Origin: Synchiropus splendidus
Taxonomy: Eukaryota; Chordata; Actinopteri; Syngnathiformes; Callionymidae
Reading direction: 5' to 3'
NCBI RefSeq assembly: GCF_027744825.2
Contig: NC_071334.1
Coordinates: forward strand, 28,287,937-28,351,936
Length of the DNA: 64,000 nt
Position numbers and translations under genes: made by a program
Notes under the pieces: generated by a model
The model's database searches: none
What the model was told of the DNA's origin: nothing
What the model saw: the letters and a program-made list of their open reading frames with translations, nothing else
Shown here: in pieces, positions 24,174 to 35,281 of the stretch
Layout of the letters: the number at the start of each line of letters is the position of its first letter
How positions within the stretch are numbered: the stretch's first letter is position 1

Positions 24174-24340
24174 TACACTTCAGTCGGTACTTTTCCACTA
24201 AGCACGTTTGTATTCAATAGCTTTTTATAGTAGGTCTTTTCAGTATTTTCCAGGATTGCATTTAGCTTAATTACAGCAGTATATACATTTTACCAGTAGA
24301 GGGTAGCAAAGCCCTTCTCGTCTTTCCACCTCGTACAGCA
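24148..24340 (-). repeat. Right (5') LTR of the compact element; empty-site copy
   Basis: Direct repeat of 19604-19758 plus 22868-22904. It carries the uninterrupted sequence CCAGTAGAGGGTAGCAAAG at the place where the other copy holds the gypsy insertion. Confidence 0.75.
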
Positions 24341-27300
24341 GCAACAAGTACAAAATGGTTTATTCACTTGGGAATCAGTTTTACTGTCAGATTGGGGGGA
24401 ACTCAACTAAGAAGTTTATGTTGTTGGTACTTCACAAGATTTCTACTGTTGTAAGACTGTTGAGGTCCACTGTGCGCATCGCAACCCAGTCCAGCTCTGG
24501 ATTAGCAGTAGGTGTTAAACTTCACATGGCATTGATAAAAAAAAAATCTACAATAATAAAAACAATCCATTTCACCTCATGTGTTGCAGCAGACTCGCAG
24601 CAGATGCTGCTGTGTGGCAGGACAGCCTTCCGATTTACCTCGACACTTAGCATGATTACTGCTGGGGAAAACTGCGAGGGTCATACTGGAAGTGTTTTTT
24701 TTTTTGAAGCTCTGAAGTCAATTCGGTAAAACACGCGGCGGCGGGGAGGTTAGAAACTAATTTCACTAATGAGAATTTATGAATCACATCTGTTTCAGTG
24801 CAATGATGTAATCCAGAGTGTCAGGCCTGCCACATATCATGCTGGTGAAATCTGAAGATGATATTTAATGGTAGAGGAAGATCTCCAGGACACTTGTCCT
24901 CTAATCCAGATTACGCAGCAGACTTCAAACATGATGCGAAGAACAGGTTTATCTTGTGATACTGAGCCTGGTGGGAGACAATCAGCAGATCTTCTGGGCT
25001 TAGGAGCGGGCACACACACAGTGTTGCGTAAGCTCTTTGTGTCATCTGACTCGTGTTTGTTTGAGAAAAGATGATGCAAACCTGCCGACCTATTTGCGTC
25101 CAGCACTCATCTTCAATACATGAGATATGAAGCTACAACGACAACAGAGATTTACCTTGCCTCAGATGACAAGCAAAACCTTCGGATTCCTAAAAACACC
25201 AACCAGAACAGCTCAGACTGTAATCCCTCTCTCGATATAATTTACATAATAATTGTCATGAGAATTAATCCATCAGGTAAAAATATTCATGCAGCAAATA
25301 AGTGAAGATAAGAGGTTCATGTTAAAGTGCTTTAAAGTCCAAATCAATAGTTTGTATTGAAAAGATAAAAAAAAAATTGATTTCCTTCAAAGTAAATATA
25401 TAAGTATTCCTTATTGCAATAAATATTTGTATTACCGACTCAAGTATTCAACAAAAGTGCTGTGAATTAAATATAAATATGTGTTATCTAATAGACATGT
25501 CAGATGAAATTATATTTACAAGCAGATTTAATAATTTAAATACGTATTTTTATTGTGTACCAATAAATAGACAATGTTGTTTTACTATATATACAAACTG
25601 TTATTTTGAATGAGCGAGGCAGTCACATTAATTGTAAAACATCACTCCAACTTCTTATTCTTCCACATGCCACACTCAATAAGGCGAGGATATAAAATAT
25701 GATTGTTTACAGTAAGTGCTGAAGAAAATCCCTCTTAATTTGTGAAAAATTGTAGCTACTACTAGAAAATGTATTTGTTTAAAAATGGCACCAGAAAGGG
25801 GTTGGCAATATGGCAAAAAATAAAAAAATGATGTATTTATTTCAATAATAACTGTTTTGATTTTCCCACAGTCTCTTTTCCATGAGTTCAGTATAGTTTG
25901 GGGAATTTCCAGACAAACATTTTTTTGCCTCAGCTTCATAACAACAGTGACTCTTTATCTCTTCACATTTTGGAGCGCATTTATTTGGGTCTGCCTTTAG
26001 TTTTTCGACAACCTTAAAACACTGAACCAAACATTGACAGTCTAAGTGAGTCAAATAAAGCCAAGGAAACTCCATCGTTTTGTCGTGAAGGTGTGCGGTC
26101 AGATTAGAGGTGCACCATCTTTAAAATCAACTCGAAGTTGTGCATTTGATCGGCTTCTTCGCTGTGAGTGTGTGTGAAGAGACATGTCTGGTACCTACAT
26201 GGTTTTTGAATCACACAAACTAAATGTTTAGAAATATGTTGAAAAACAATGCACATAAATGACAGTTTAAAAAAATGTTTAAAAAATGTTAGTCTTCATT
26301 TATTTAACTGTACAGAGTTGTATGATGACACTAAAATAGATTTATATTTGTTCAACAAACTTGTGCTGCATTGCCTGAAGAAGATCTGAGCCAGAAGCCG
26401 ATGCTGACTTTCTTTCTTTCCTGCCCTAATGTGGCAGAGCCGGTCATATCCTCACCACCTTAAACACTCGCTCATCATTGCTATGGATCGACAGTAGTCA
26501 TTTTGTAATTTGGAAGCTGAGCTGAGCTGTTACAGTGCAAGTCATGCACTGACTGACTAATCACTCAGTGAAAGTACAGACAGTTTCTGAGAATTCTGTG
26601 CTAATCTGTGGCTTCCACTTCTCAGGTGACCTCAGGTTAAACAGCTCTGAAGAATATTAGGAGTTAGATCATGTGACAGCGACCAACTTCACTGAAACTT
26701 TGTGACAATGTTCATGCAATTGTTGATCAGATTTATGGATTATTATATTGTTGCAGAATTCAGCACCACATTCAACAGTTTCCGCAACCGACAAGAACAT
26801 ATCCTGATTCTGCTGCTGTTGTTACCTTGGGTGAGTCTACAGCCCATCAAAGGATTCCATGTCTGCTTGGCAGGAACATCTCTTAAGGTCAGTGTCACAC
26901 GTAGCTTATTCTGGGCGTGAGGACAAAAGCCGCTCAGACGATGACATTTTTTGTCCAGCAGCCATGTTAGGAGTGACAGGGGAGTCAAAATAAACTATAA
27001 TTCATCCTTGCAGTTTACTGAGTTTTACTGCAGTTGCAGCGAGCCACAGGAGTCGGGCCAATGATTCTTGTGTAGACACACACACAATCTATTGATCGAT
27101 GAAGTTGTGGCTTGTAGGCCGACTTACACATGTCAAACATTAAATCTGTTTCATTGTTTCAAGTTGTAGGACATTTGTGTTATAGTAACTCGGTAAAGCT
27201 AAACTAATTTTGTCAATACCATTTTGCAAAAAAAAAGGAAATACATTATTATTATAGCTATTCAATGCATTAAATAATCTATTTAATACAGTAAATAGTT

Positions 27301-27778
27301 GATAGTACTTTTTCAGATTTTCTTGCATGGTTTTCTTCTTTGCTTCCAAGTTTTCACCTCAGCATTGATAAACACAAACTGTTACTTTTTTGTTGACGTA
27401 AGATGGTCTATGTTTTCAATATATTTAAAGATCTCATGTTATTATTCAGTGGCCTCTCAGTAGGTCCCCCTCTCTCCTCACCTGCCCTGTCAGTTCATCT
27501 CTTCCATAATCACATCATAGAGTCTTGGGACACTGACCGATTGCTCTATCTATAGATATTACATAAGCCCAGAACAGCCTTTCTCACCCAAACCTGCTCT
27601 TTTTAATCTCTTCAGTCAGCAGTCGGTGAGCGGCCACATATGCTGTGCAGTGGTGAGCAGCTACTACAGGAATTATGGACCAGCAGGCAGGTCCAAGTAA
27701 AGCTCTTTACCCATCAACTATTTCAGTTACTGTGACAACTAAAACTATTTCAACACCATTTCAAGGCAGATTTTTATT
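24341..27778. other. Intergenic region between the LTR island and rgr
   Basis: AT-rich. Apart from the small Cys-rich frame at 25842-26075 listed separately, I see nothing that looks coding. The 3' untranslated region of rgr should lie at its right end. Confidence 0.4.
25842..26075 (-). CDS. Small cysteine-rich ORF, hypothetical
   Basis: A 77-aa frame whose ATG has A at -3 and G at +4. It contains eight cysteines in about 41 residues, with DCQCLVQC followed by paired spacings (KCAPKC, HCC, KKC) and a charged helical C-terminus. There is no signal peptide or membrane segment. The pattern is loosely like small mitochondrial or redox Cys-motif proteins but does not fit a CX9C pair. I do not recognise it, and it may be a chance frame or one exon of something larger. 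Confidence 0.25.
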   Translation of the reverse strand: MEFPWLYLTHLDCQCLVQCFKVVEKLKADPNKCAPKCEEIKSHCCYEAEAKKCLSGNSPNYTELMEKRLWENQNSYY

Positions 27779-30700
27779 TTATTTGTTCTTTTTCAGTTCG
27801 GGTTCAACAATCTTCTCTCCCGTGAGGAAGTGCCACACGCCGCCACGGTAGAACTCGTTTCCAAATGAGTAGAGCAGAGCGTTGAAGATGGGATTGGTTT
27901 TAGCCAGGACTGGAAGCACCTGACGACAGAAAGACCCTCAGCCATTTATACACTCAATGTTGGACAGAATCGGAACAAAACACTCACCATCCTCAACTTA
28001 GGAGAAACCACCTTCACATTCTGGAAGCAGGCGTAGATACACATGAGGACGTACGGGCCCCAACACATCAGCATCACCCTCAGAGGTAGATTGGTGTTGA
28101 ACTGAAATGTTTGTGAATAGTTATTTAACTCTGCATTTTACCCGAGTACATTCAAGGGTTTTATATCGGTCAACATCCTTGGCTTTACATTTTCAAAACC
28201 GCTACATCAAGTGTTTAAATAAACTTGACCCCAGTTTGTTAGTACATGTGTCATCCTGAAATGTAAGTTGTACAAGTAGATTATTCAGGACCACAATTGC
28301 AATACAAAGCCAAAACGTGATATTTTTATGAGATATATTTTGCGATCATTAATGACCTTTCATTTTACTTTGTATTATGTGTCACTTTTTTCATCTTTAT
28401 TGATAACAATATTCTGAGGAGAGACCAAAACCCTTTCACAGAGAGAAAAATGAAATTTTGGACTGTAATATCTGCATAATAAACAAAATAAATAAATAAA
28501 TGCACAAACCCGGTGGAAATGGACCTTCTTGAATTGTTTGTGGATGGCGCTATAACAGGACAACATGGTGATGGCTGGAAACATCAAGTAAAGCACCGTC
28601 AGCGTCAGCATGTAGGTCACATAGTCTCTGTGAACAAAGCACACGCATATTTAAAACGTCGCCATACAACGTCTCTGTGAGTCTCATGAATACGCCTGGT
28701 GACTCCACCTGTCTCCTCTGGTGTAGTCCAGCGTGCAACAGGTCCTCATGGGCTCAAAGTCATAGACCCCCCAGCCCATCAGAGGCACGGCAGCCCAGAA
28801 GATAGACAGAGTCCAGATGATGGCGCTCATTGTCATGGTCGTACTCCAGAACAGCTTCTGCCCTGCACGTCACCAACATTTTCAGGTTAGTGACCTGCAC
28901 TCTCATGGGACACCATTATTTTTAAGCCTAATACTTTCTTCTGTTTATGACAACACAATCAAAACCTGCTGACACTGCAAACCCCCCAATGTAGGTCAGT
29001 GGAATTAGAACGTGGAGTTAATAATCCACAGGCCTTCTGACCACGTTAAAGCCACAACCTCAACTCATTCTTTAATAGAATTACTAACACAAATGTCTTT
29101 GACTTCTTCACCATGTTGTTGAGAAAGAAATTATCCCAATAAATTTTGTCATTCTGTTACAATGATAAAAAGAACAAAAAGTATATTTTCATTCAAATAC
29201 TACAGTCTGTTTTGAAAGCCCAAAACTACTAAGCGTTCGACCACTACATTACCAGAGCTTTATTTGTTTATGGTTAACTATAAGTAGTAATATAGTTGTA
29301 ATACCAGTTAGATAACTGTAGAGAAGGGCAATTCAATGTTCCCCCAGTTTTATATTGGAGTTAAATTTGAGACAGTCCCACTGCCTTTGTGGCAACTAGC
29401 AAAAGAAGGTAGAAGTATTCTGATTCTATATCCAGTAAGAACAACATCTGCTGCCGTTGTTGTGAAGTGACTATGTTTTAGCAGAATGTAATCAAAACAC
29501 GAGGCAGTTTTTGCCTGGGTGTCAGTGCTACAGGAGACCTCGCATGTCTTGGTCCCTGATACTTTAGGACAACCGTGTCCGAAAACTTATTTTGACTGCT
29601 CAGTCTAACCCCCAATTTCCACCGAATCCAGAAGGCTTTTCATAAAGACTAAATTGTTTTTTTTTTTTATTCCGCAACAGCTCTATTTTTGTGGAGCGTT
29701 GCAGCATCCAGGAAATTTTCATGATAAAACACTACTTCCAGCCGCCATTAGAATTTTACAGTGAAAGAGAAGGGTAAACATTACATCATATCCGGCAAAC
29801 CTGACTCAAAAGCAGTCAACGGAGCACTTCTTTCGTGACAACATGGATGACAAGTTCTGGAGGCCGTGCGTCGCATTGTTTTTGACACTCATCATATGCT
29901 CTATAAAGACACTGCCTCTCTCAATCTGCGAAGAGTGGATAACTACCACTCCACTGTGCTTCCCTGTTCCCGGTGGAAATTGAAAACTCCTCCGCAGTTC
30001 CGAGTCAACTCTGTTCCCTCTGCCACCACACCTGGTTGAAATTCAGGGTATCAAAAGGCAGCACTCACTCTGGTTCTGACTATCTACTGATATCAGTATT
30101 GAGAGTTTCTTGGATTAAAAGTCTGTGAAGACTCTCCGCGCTGCTCTAGGTGCCGTGCCCTCATGGTCTCCTTACATTCAGTACGAGAGTGTGTCTGAGT
30201 CTGAGTCTAAATTCTTAGGACTCTAGGACTTGTTATGCATTGATGGCACCACCAGGGGCAAAGGTACCATCACGGTAAAGTGGTGATTTGAAGGAGAGGA
30301 ACCTTCTGTTTCCTCCAGTGCCCAAAAAGACCAGTACAGTAACCGCAGTATGTTTATTTTAAACACATGCCTTGTTAAGATTAAACCTTGAAAACAGAAG
30401 GATTGAAGCTGTTAAGCAAGAATGAAGCCATTGTGCTACAGGAATTACCTCACAATGGTGGAGAAAAATCAAAATTTACGAGTGAGAATTGTGAAAAGGT
30501 TTTTCATAACACAAGACAAAGGTCTGGCAGTCTGTATAATGATTGAATAATGGAGAATTGAGTACGACTAAATGATCATTTAAATGTGTCCAGACTGGTC
30601 CATAGTTAAAGTCAACTGTTCAGAGACATGAGTTACAGCAGACAGACGGCTCAATTTAACCTCTGAATAACGCTGGCAGAACAGTCAGTCTCTACCAGAG

Positions 30701-32960
30701 ATGTGAAACATTGGATTTCTCATCTCTACACTTAACTATTATATTTAAACATAAATAATGATGTTGGAGACAAACTCCACTAAGTTTCATCATAAACAGT
30801 TTCACGAGAGACTGTGGTGTCCAAAACATGGAATAGAATGAAAATGTATTTATCGTGATAATTTCCGTTCAAAATCAAAATTACATTTATGGAGATAACT
30901 TTTTTGTCCATATCGCCCGCACCGAACCCTAACAAAAGCTTATGCAATAAAACTATATTTATTGATTGTTTCTGGTTAACATAATGCATCTGCTAAAAAG
31001 GCTCAGAAATTTGCACTACAATTCATTTATGAATCAAAGGACCACATTTCAAGCTCCCGCGGGCCACCTCAGTTGACTTGGTGGGCCGTATTCGGCCCCA
31101 AGAACTGGAGTTTGACACAAACGACAGTGGACTCACTGGTGCAGTACTGATGGTATCTGTCCCAGGCAATGGCTGCCATGAAGCTGATGGACGCCAATAC
31201 GGAAATCATCCCCTGGAAGCCATGGTAGGAACATCCGCCCTGACCAAAAGGCCAGTATCTGGGCAATAAAGCAAAAATGTGAGCACAACATTCACACATC
31301 AACTGAACTTCCTTCCATTCACTTGAAAGTTAAGAGCTGCAATATACATGGGTTGGAGACTATAATGGAAACGCCTTAAAGCTAAAAAGGTTTTAAGGTG
31401 TCTCCATTATTTTGTCCAACCCCTGTATGACACATCTTAACAGAAAAAAATGTTTCATTAAATGGACTGTACAGAAAAAAAATACAAAATAAATGGGCTA
31501 ACTTCATGTAACAAACAGATAAAAAAAACCAATGGGATTATTGTTTTTTTTTTTATATATATGAACCCAAAAGGAATTGACTGAGAAGAAGATAAAAAGG
31601 AAATTCTGAGACAGAGAGTTCTGAGAACGTAAGTGAATCTTAGTTGGTTAAAAAATTGTTAAAAGAAACATTACATTTCTTTATCTGGTGAAATAATTCA
31701 AATATGAACATATCATGAAATGTTTTATATAAAGAAAATAAAGAAAAAAACAAACAAACAAAAAAAACAACAACAACAAAAAGCACACTATATCCCCGGT
31801 GAGATTTACCCGAATGTAAATTTATTGTTGACCAATCTTAAGAAAAATGTAATGAGAGTCATAACTCACAATGCAAGATGTTTCTGTACCTGAGGTAACT
31901 GGCATAAGCAGCTGTGAGTCCATTGATGTTGAGACTCATGTCGGCGAGTGCAAGGTTAAACACAAAGAAGTTACTTGGAGTGCGCAGTTCTTTCACACGG
32001 AGGAAAGCGACGGCGCTGACTGCGTTGAGGATGAATCCAAGAAGACCTGGGAATAGAAAGACAGAGTGGTGACCACTTCAGGCTGACCTGCTGCACTCGC
32101 TGCTCTGAAAGTTGCTGGGAAGAACTTCCAACCCCAAAAGACAAGAAGGAATAACCTGAACTATGAAAAACAGTGACTTATTCACTCACACACTATGTGT
32201 CACATGGTCATTGCGGATGACACCAGGATGCAGTTTCATCTTTATATGATCCAGCCAAGGGTAGCTGAGTGGTGAGGTGGATGAGTTCAAGGTGCTTGAA
32301 TTGTTCGTGAAGATGGAGTGAAAGATTGACAGACACACTGGTCCGTCTTCAGTCATCACAGTGTGGCCAACCAAAGATGAGTGGAGCCAAAACAATCTAT
32401 GAGCGTACTCATTCATGACCACCAGCTTTGGGTAGTGACCAAAAAGAACATGGATACAGGATGAGAAGCTCTGCCTCTGAGGAGAACCGCAGGTCCTCCA
32501 CTGAGAGAGAGCACACAGAGGAGGAGGCTGCCCAGCTGGGAAGAGGCCCTGGGCAGATCCAGGATATGATGGAGAGATTTTGTCAGACCAAACAGCAGAA
32601 GGACGTCTTGGATGAGAGGATATCTTTACTCTGGCTGATGCCCCCATGACTTGACCAGTATCATTCTACTGAGTTGCCATGTTGATGTTCTGATTTCTGC
32701 GCACTCATCCGTTTGCAATTTGAAGAGTCATCGTTGAAGGGTAGACTTGAATAAGACAGGTCCCCTCAGCCTCGAACAGGACCAAGCGGTGGTTAACTGA
32801 AGGTGTATGTACATGTTAAGTTTCGTGCGATCGTGCGATGTTGACCGAAGTCGTGTTTTGAGATCAGATGCTGAGGACACTCACCTCCGACGAGGAGCAT
32901 GGATCCGAAAGTAAACATATCAAAATCGCTGAAGCCCTCCGGCAGAGAGTAAACCGCCAT
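27779..32960 (-). CDS. rgr: retinal G-protein-coupled receptor (RGR opsin), 7 exons
   Basis: RGR is a non-visual opsin of RPE and Mueller glia that binds all-trans-retinal and photoisomerises it to 11-cis. Coding exons in transcript order: 32960-32885, 32046-31890, 31258-31137, 28862-28709, 28627-28510, 28101-27988, 27919-27779. Phases are consistent and give 293 aa, against 291-295 in mammals, with the same seven-exon layout. Visible features are the N-terminus MAVYSLPEGFSDFDMFTFGS, seven helices, Cys87 (partner of the disulfide), His90 in CSYHGFQG where visual opsins carry the Glu counterion, the helix-3 triplet DRY at 111-113, RTCCTLDYTRGD in extracellular loop 2, and the retinal-attachment Lys254 in VLAKTNPIFNALLY, where NALLY replaces NPxxY as in other RGRs. 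The tail ends ELKKNK. The gene is divergent from lrit1. Linkage suggests the rgra ohnologue, but the letter is not proven. Confidence 0.95.
28863..31136 (-). other. Large third intron of rgr
   Basis: 2.27 kb with no coding sequence. It contains the MITE candidate at 29613-29982. Near 31050-31118 there is a GC-rich stretch (GTGGGCCGTATTCGGCCCC ... GAGTTTGACAC) resembling the end of a hAT-type repeat common in fish; that last assignment is weak. Confidence 0.45.
29613..29982. mobile_element. Candidate MITE with 12-base terminal inverted repeats
   Basis: CAATTTCCACCG at 29613-29624 and CGGTGGAAATTG at 29971-29982 are perfect reverse complements 370 bases apart. No convincing target duplication was seen, so this could be coincidence or a truncated element. 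Confidence 0.35.
31347..31425. mobile_element. Short mariner-type MITE, nearly palindromic
   Basis: A 79-base unit flanked by TA on both sides. Its arms begin CATGGGTTGGA and, on the other strand, CAGGGGTTGGACAAAATAA, and pair over about 34 bases up to CCTTAAA. Such ends with TA duplications are typical of Tc1/mariner-derived MITEs in fish. It lies in rgr intron 2. Confidence 0.75.
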
Positions 32961-35281
32961 TTCGCCGAACAAAGTTATCAAACTTGGCAGTGCAGTCTCG
33001 GTCTGACCAGTCCAGTGACCGCAGCCCAGTGTTGACCGAAGAAAGAAAGTCTCTTTCACGTGAACAGGCACAATGAAGGTTTATGTAGGTAAAACCTCCA
33101 CTCCAAATCCTCTGAGGAATGTTCTGGCTTCAGACTTCCCCCTCAAAATCCAGTCAACCTAAACTCGCCGTGACGCCCTTCCATAACAATGGACACACAC
33201 GTCTGGTTGTCTCCGCGCAAATATTGATTCCAGCAAAGCAGAATCGAAACTGCAGGAGATCAGAGTCCAACTCTTCTTCCTTGGTCGAACAGCAACGCAG
33301 GACCCCGCAGCACCGGGGGAACATGGGAGTTGTGGTTTCTTAAACAAGCCGTATTTTAGACAAGTATGAGACTAAGTTTTATGATGACTTTTTTTTAAAT
33401 TAACACCTTAATTGAAACAAAAAAACCCCAAAATATATACATAAAGATGATCGACCGTGCATAGATTGTGACTGTTGCAGGGGACCAGTAGTACGACTGT
33501 GGGAGTGCTCTTCTTTTAATGTAACTCTATTGCTTCTTTGCTCACTAAATGTAAAGAGATTTTCTTTTTTTTTTTGGCCTCACAAATCTAATAACTAATG
33601 TTTTCTCCTTGCCTTCTTGACCTAAAATTGGGGCCTTGATCCTGGCCAAGCTGCTTTGCAACAGTTGTCTGGCTGTCAACTGGCACAACAGCATTTGTTC
33701 TGACCCGAGCCAGAAGTGACATTTGAGTTACTTGTTTTAACCAAATGCCCATGTGAGTTGTCTGGCCCACTAGACCCAACCCAATTACAAATATATAGTA
33801 TATCAAGGATTACTATGTCGTTGGCAAATAGTCAATCACAGAATTATGACTATGTGGCTGTTGCAAGGAAACAAAAGCTTCAGTGTTGAAGACCAGCATG
33901 TGCCAACATCAGCAGTATTTACAAATCTGAGAATTTACTCATATTCAAACTACAATATCATGTAAGATGGAACATCTGGGGCATGAAATGACTGTTATTT
34001 GTATGCATTTTTGCGGCAATAAAGGTCATATTGATAAGTTAAAATATTAAAAATATTACATGATTGGTTTGAATTTGTCAGGAAAGCCACAATATATTAT
34101 GAGTGGCGTGTTGGGTCTTTTTGGAAACATACCGAAAACTTTTTTTTTTAATCACACAAGTATGTCTGGTGCTTATGTCATATCCACCTGAAAATTGTTA
34201 CAAAAGGTGAAAATCATGTCACACAAGAGGTTATGTATGGGTCAGAAGAGATACAAATAAAGACAGTGCATTAATAAGAGTCAGAGAGTTGACTGGATTA
34301 AAGGATTTGTCCAGACGTGAACTTAAACCTCAGCACCCATGAAAACCCCTGTGGGAGGACATGTGGGTCAGTTTGGTGCCGCACACTCTCACGTCCTGTT
34401 CTGATGGCAACATCTGTGGCGACGCTCAAAACGATTAAATCAATAAAAGCTCCACTTACGTTCAAGTACTGGATGTTTGAAACCAAGTGGTTCATAAAAT
34501 TCACCCATTTTCATCCATTGCATGCTAAATTGATATGTTTCAGTGCTAAAAATCGTTTGTGTTTGGCTTTTATACCTCAGTCATTTATGTTCTTTGTCGT
34601 TTTGTTTGTAATTATTGTATCTGTTAGTAGTTATAATATAATTAATTATAAGTAATAATAATTATTATTTCCCAATAATGTCACGATTATTATTATTATT
34701 ATACGGATCAAATTCTCTGTCGCCATCTGCTGGTTGTAGTTGCACACAGCAGAGGAGTACACCTCATTTAACTTCCATTTAAAATCTTCCATTACAGTAG
34801 ATCGGAAATACCCAAAATACCATGTGTAAAAGAGGTTTAGTATCACTCTTGCAACATATCGGTTTTAATGTAAAGAGTCAGTCCAGCCACCAAAATACTC
34901 TCCTATCCAAACAAGTGCTATTAACCTTGCTTTATCGAAAGCAATATATTTTATCTAACTGTTCCCTCGAACGTAAATGATGCCCAAAGCAGCTGATTCC
35001 AAGTTGAATGTTCAGAAAGTATCAGACTGAAAAAAGGAGTCTAAAAACAATGCAGCCTATCAGATTCCGTGAAGCAGTATCCTAATCGTGTGAATGAAAA
35101 TAACCCAAGTCATCCTCTAATCCCTGGCCGTCCCTTTTATCTGAGGATTCAGTGGGGTGGGAGCAGAATGGATTTCAGAGTCTAGAGAACGGCACCATGC
35201 TGCTGCAGTCTTGCTAACAAATGAGTCTTTTGTAGTTTAGTTGCATAGATTCGTTTAGAAGCTTGCAGGATTAAAGCAAAA
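32961..35281. promoter_or_regulatory. Divergent intergenic region between rgr and lrit1
   Basis: A 2.3-kb head-to-head spacer that should hold both promoters. TAATCC at 35118-35123 and GGATTA at 35268-35273, just before the lrit1 ATG, match the core site of the retinal homeodomain factors CRX/OTX. No coding sequence was seen. Confidence 0.45.

Larger units (their letters stand above)
19604..24340 (-). mobile_element. Compact LTR element of unknown family, split by a gypsy insertion
   Basis: Two direct repeats of about 193 bases bound it. The left copy is 19604-19758 plus 22868-22904, interrupted by the gypsy element; the right copy is 24148-24340. On the minus strand the repeats begin TG (TGTTGTATGAAG / TGCTGTACGAGG) and end with GATCA. 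The left one is preceded by a purine run (TAGGAGGG), as expected of a polypurine tract before a 3' LTR. The 1243-base interior encodes minus-strand frames described separately and has no recognisable gag or pol, so it is probably an internal deletion derivative. No target-site duplication was found at the outer ends. Calling the repeats LTRs is inference from direct orientation, TG...CA ends and the purine tract. Confidence 0.6.

Noticed and set aside
24355..24729. 124-codon plus-strand frame next to the right LTR
   Set aside because: No domain, low-complexity Ser/Thr content, no splice signals or family resemblance; probably chance.
32428..32649. Plus-strand 73-codon frame rich in Glu, in rgr intron 1
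   Set aside because: Single short frame antisense to rgr with no support beyond composition.
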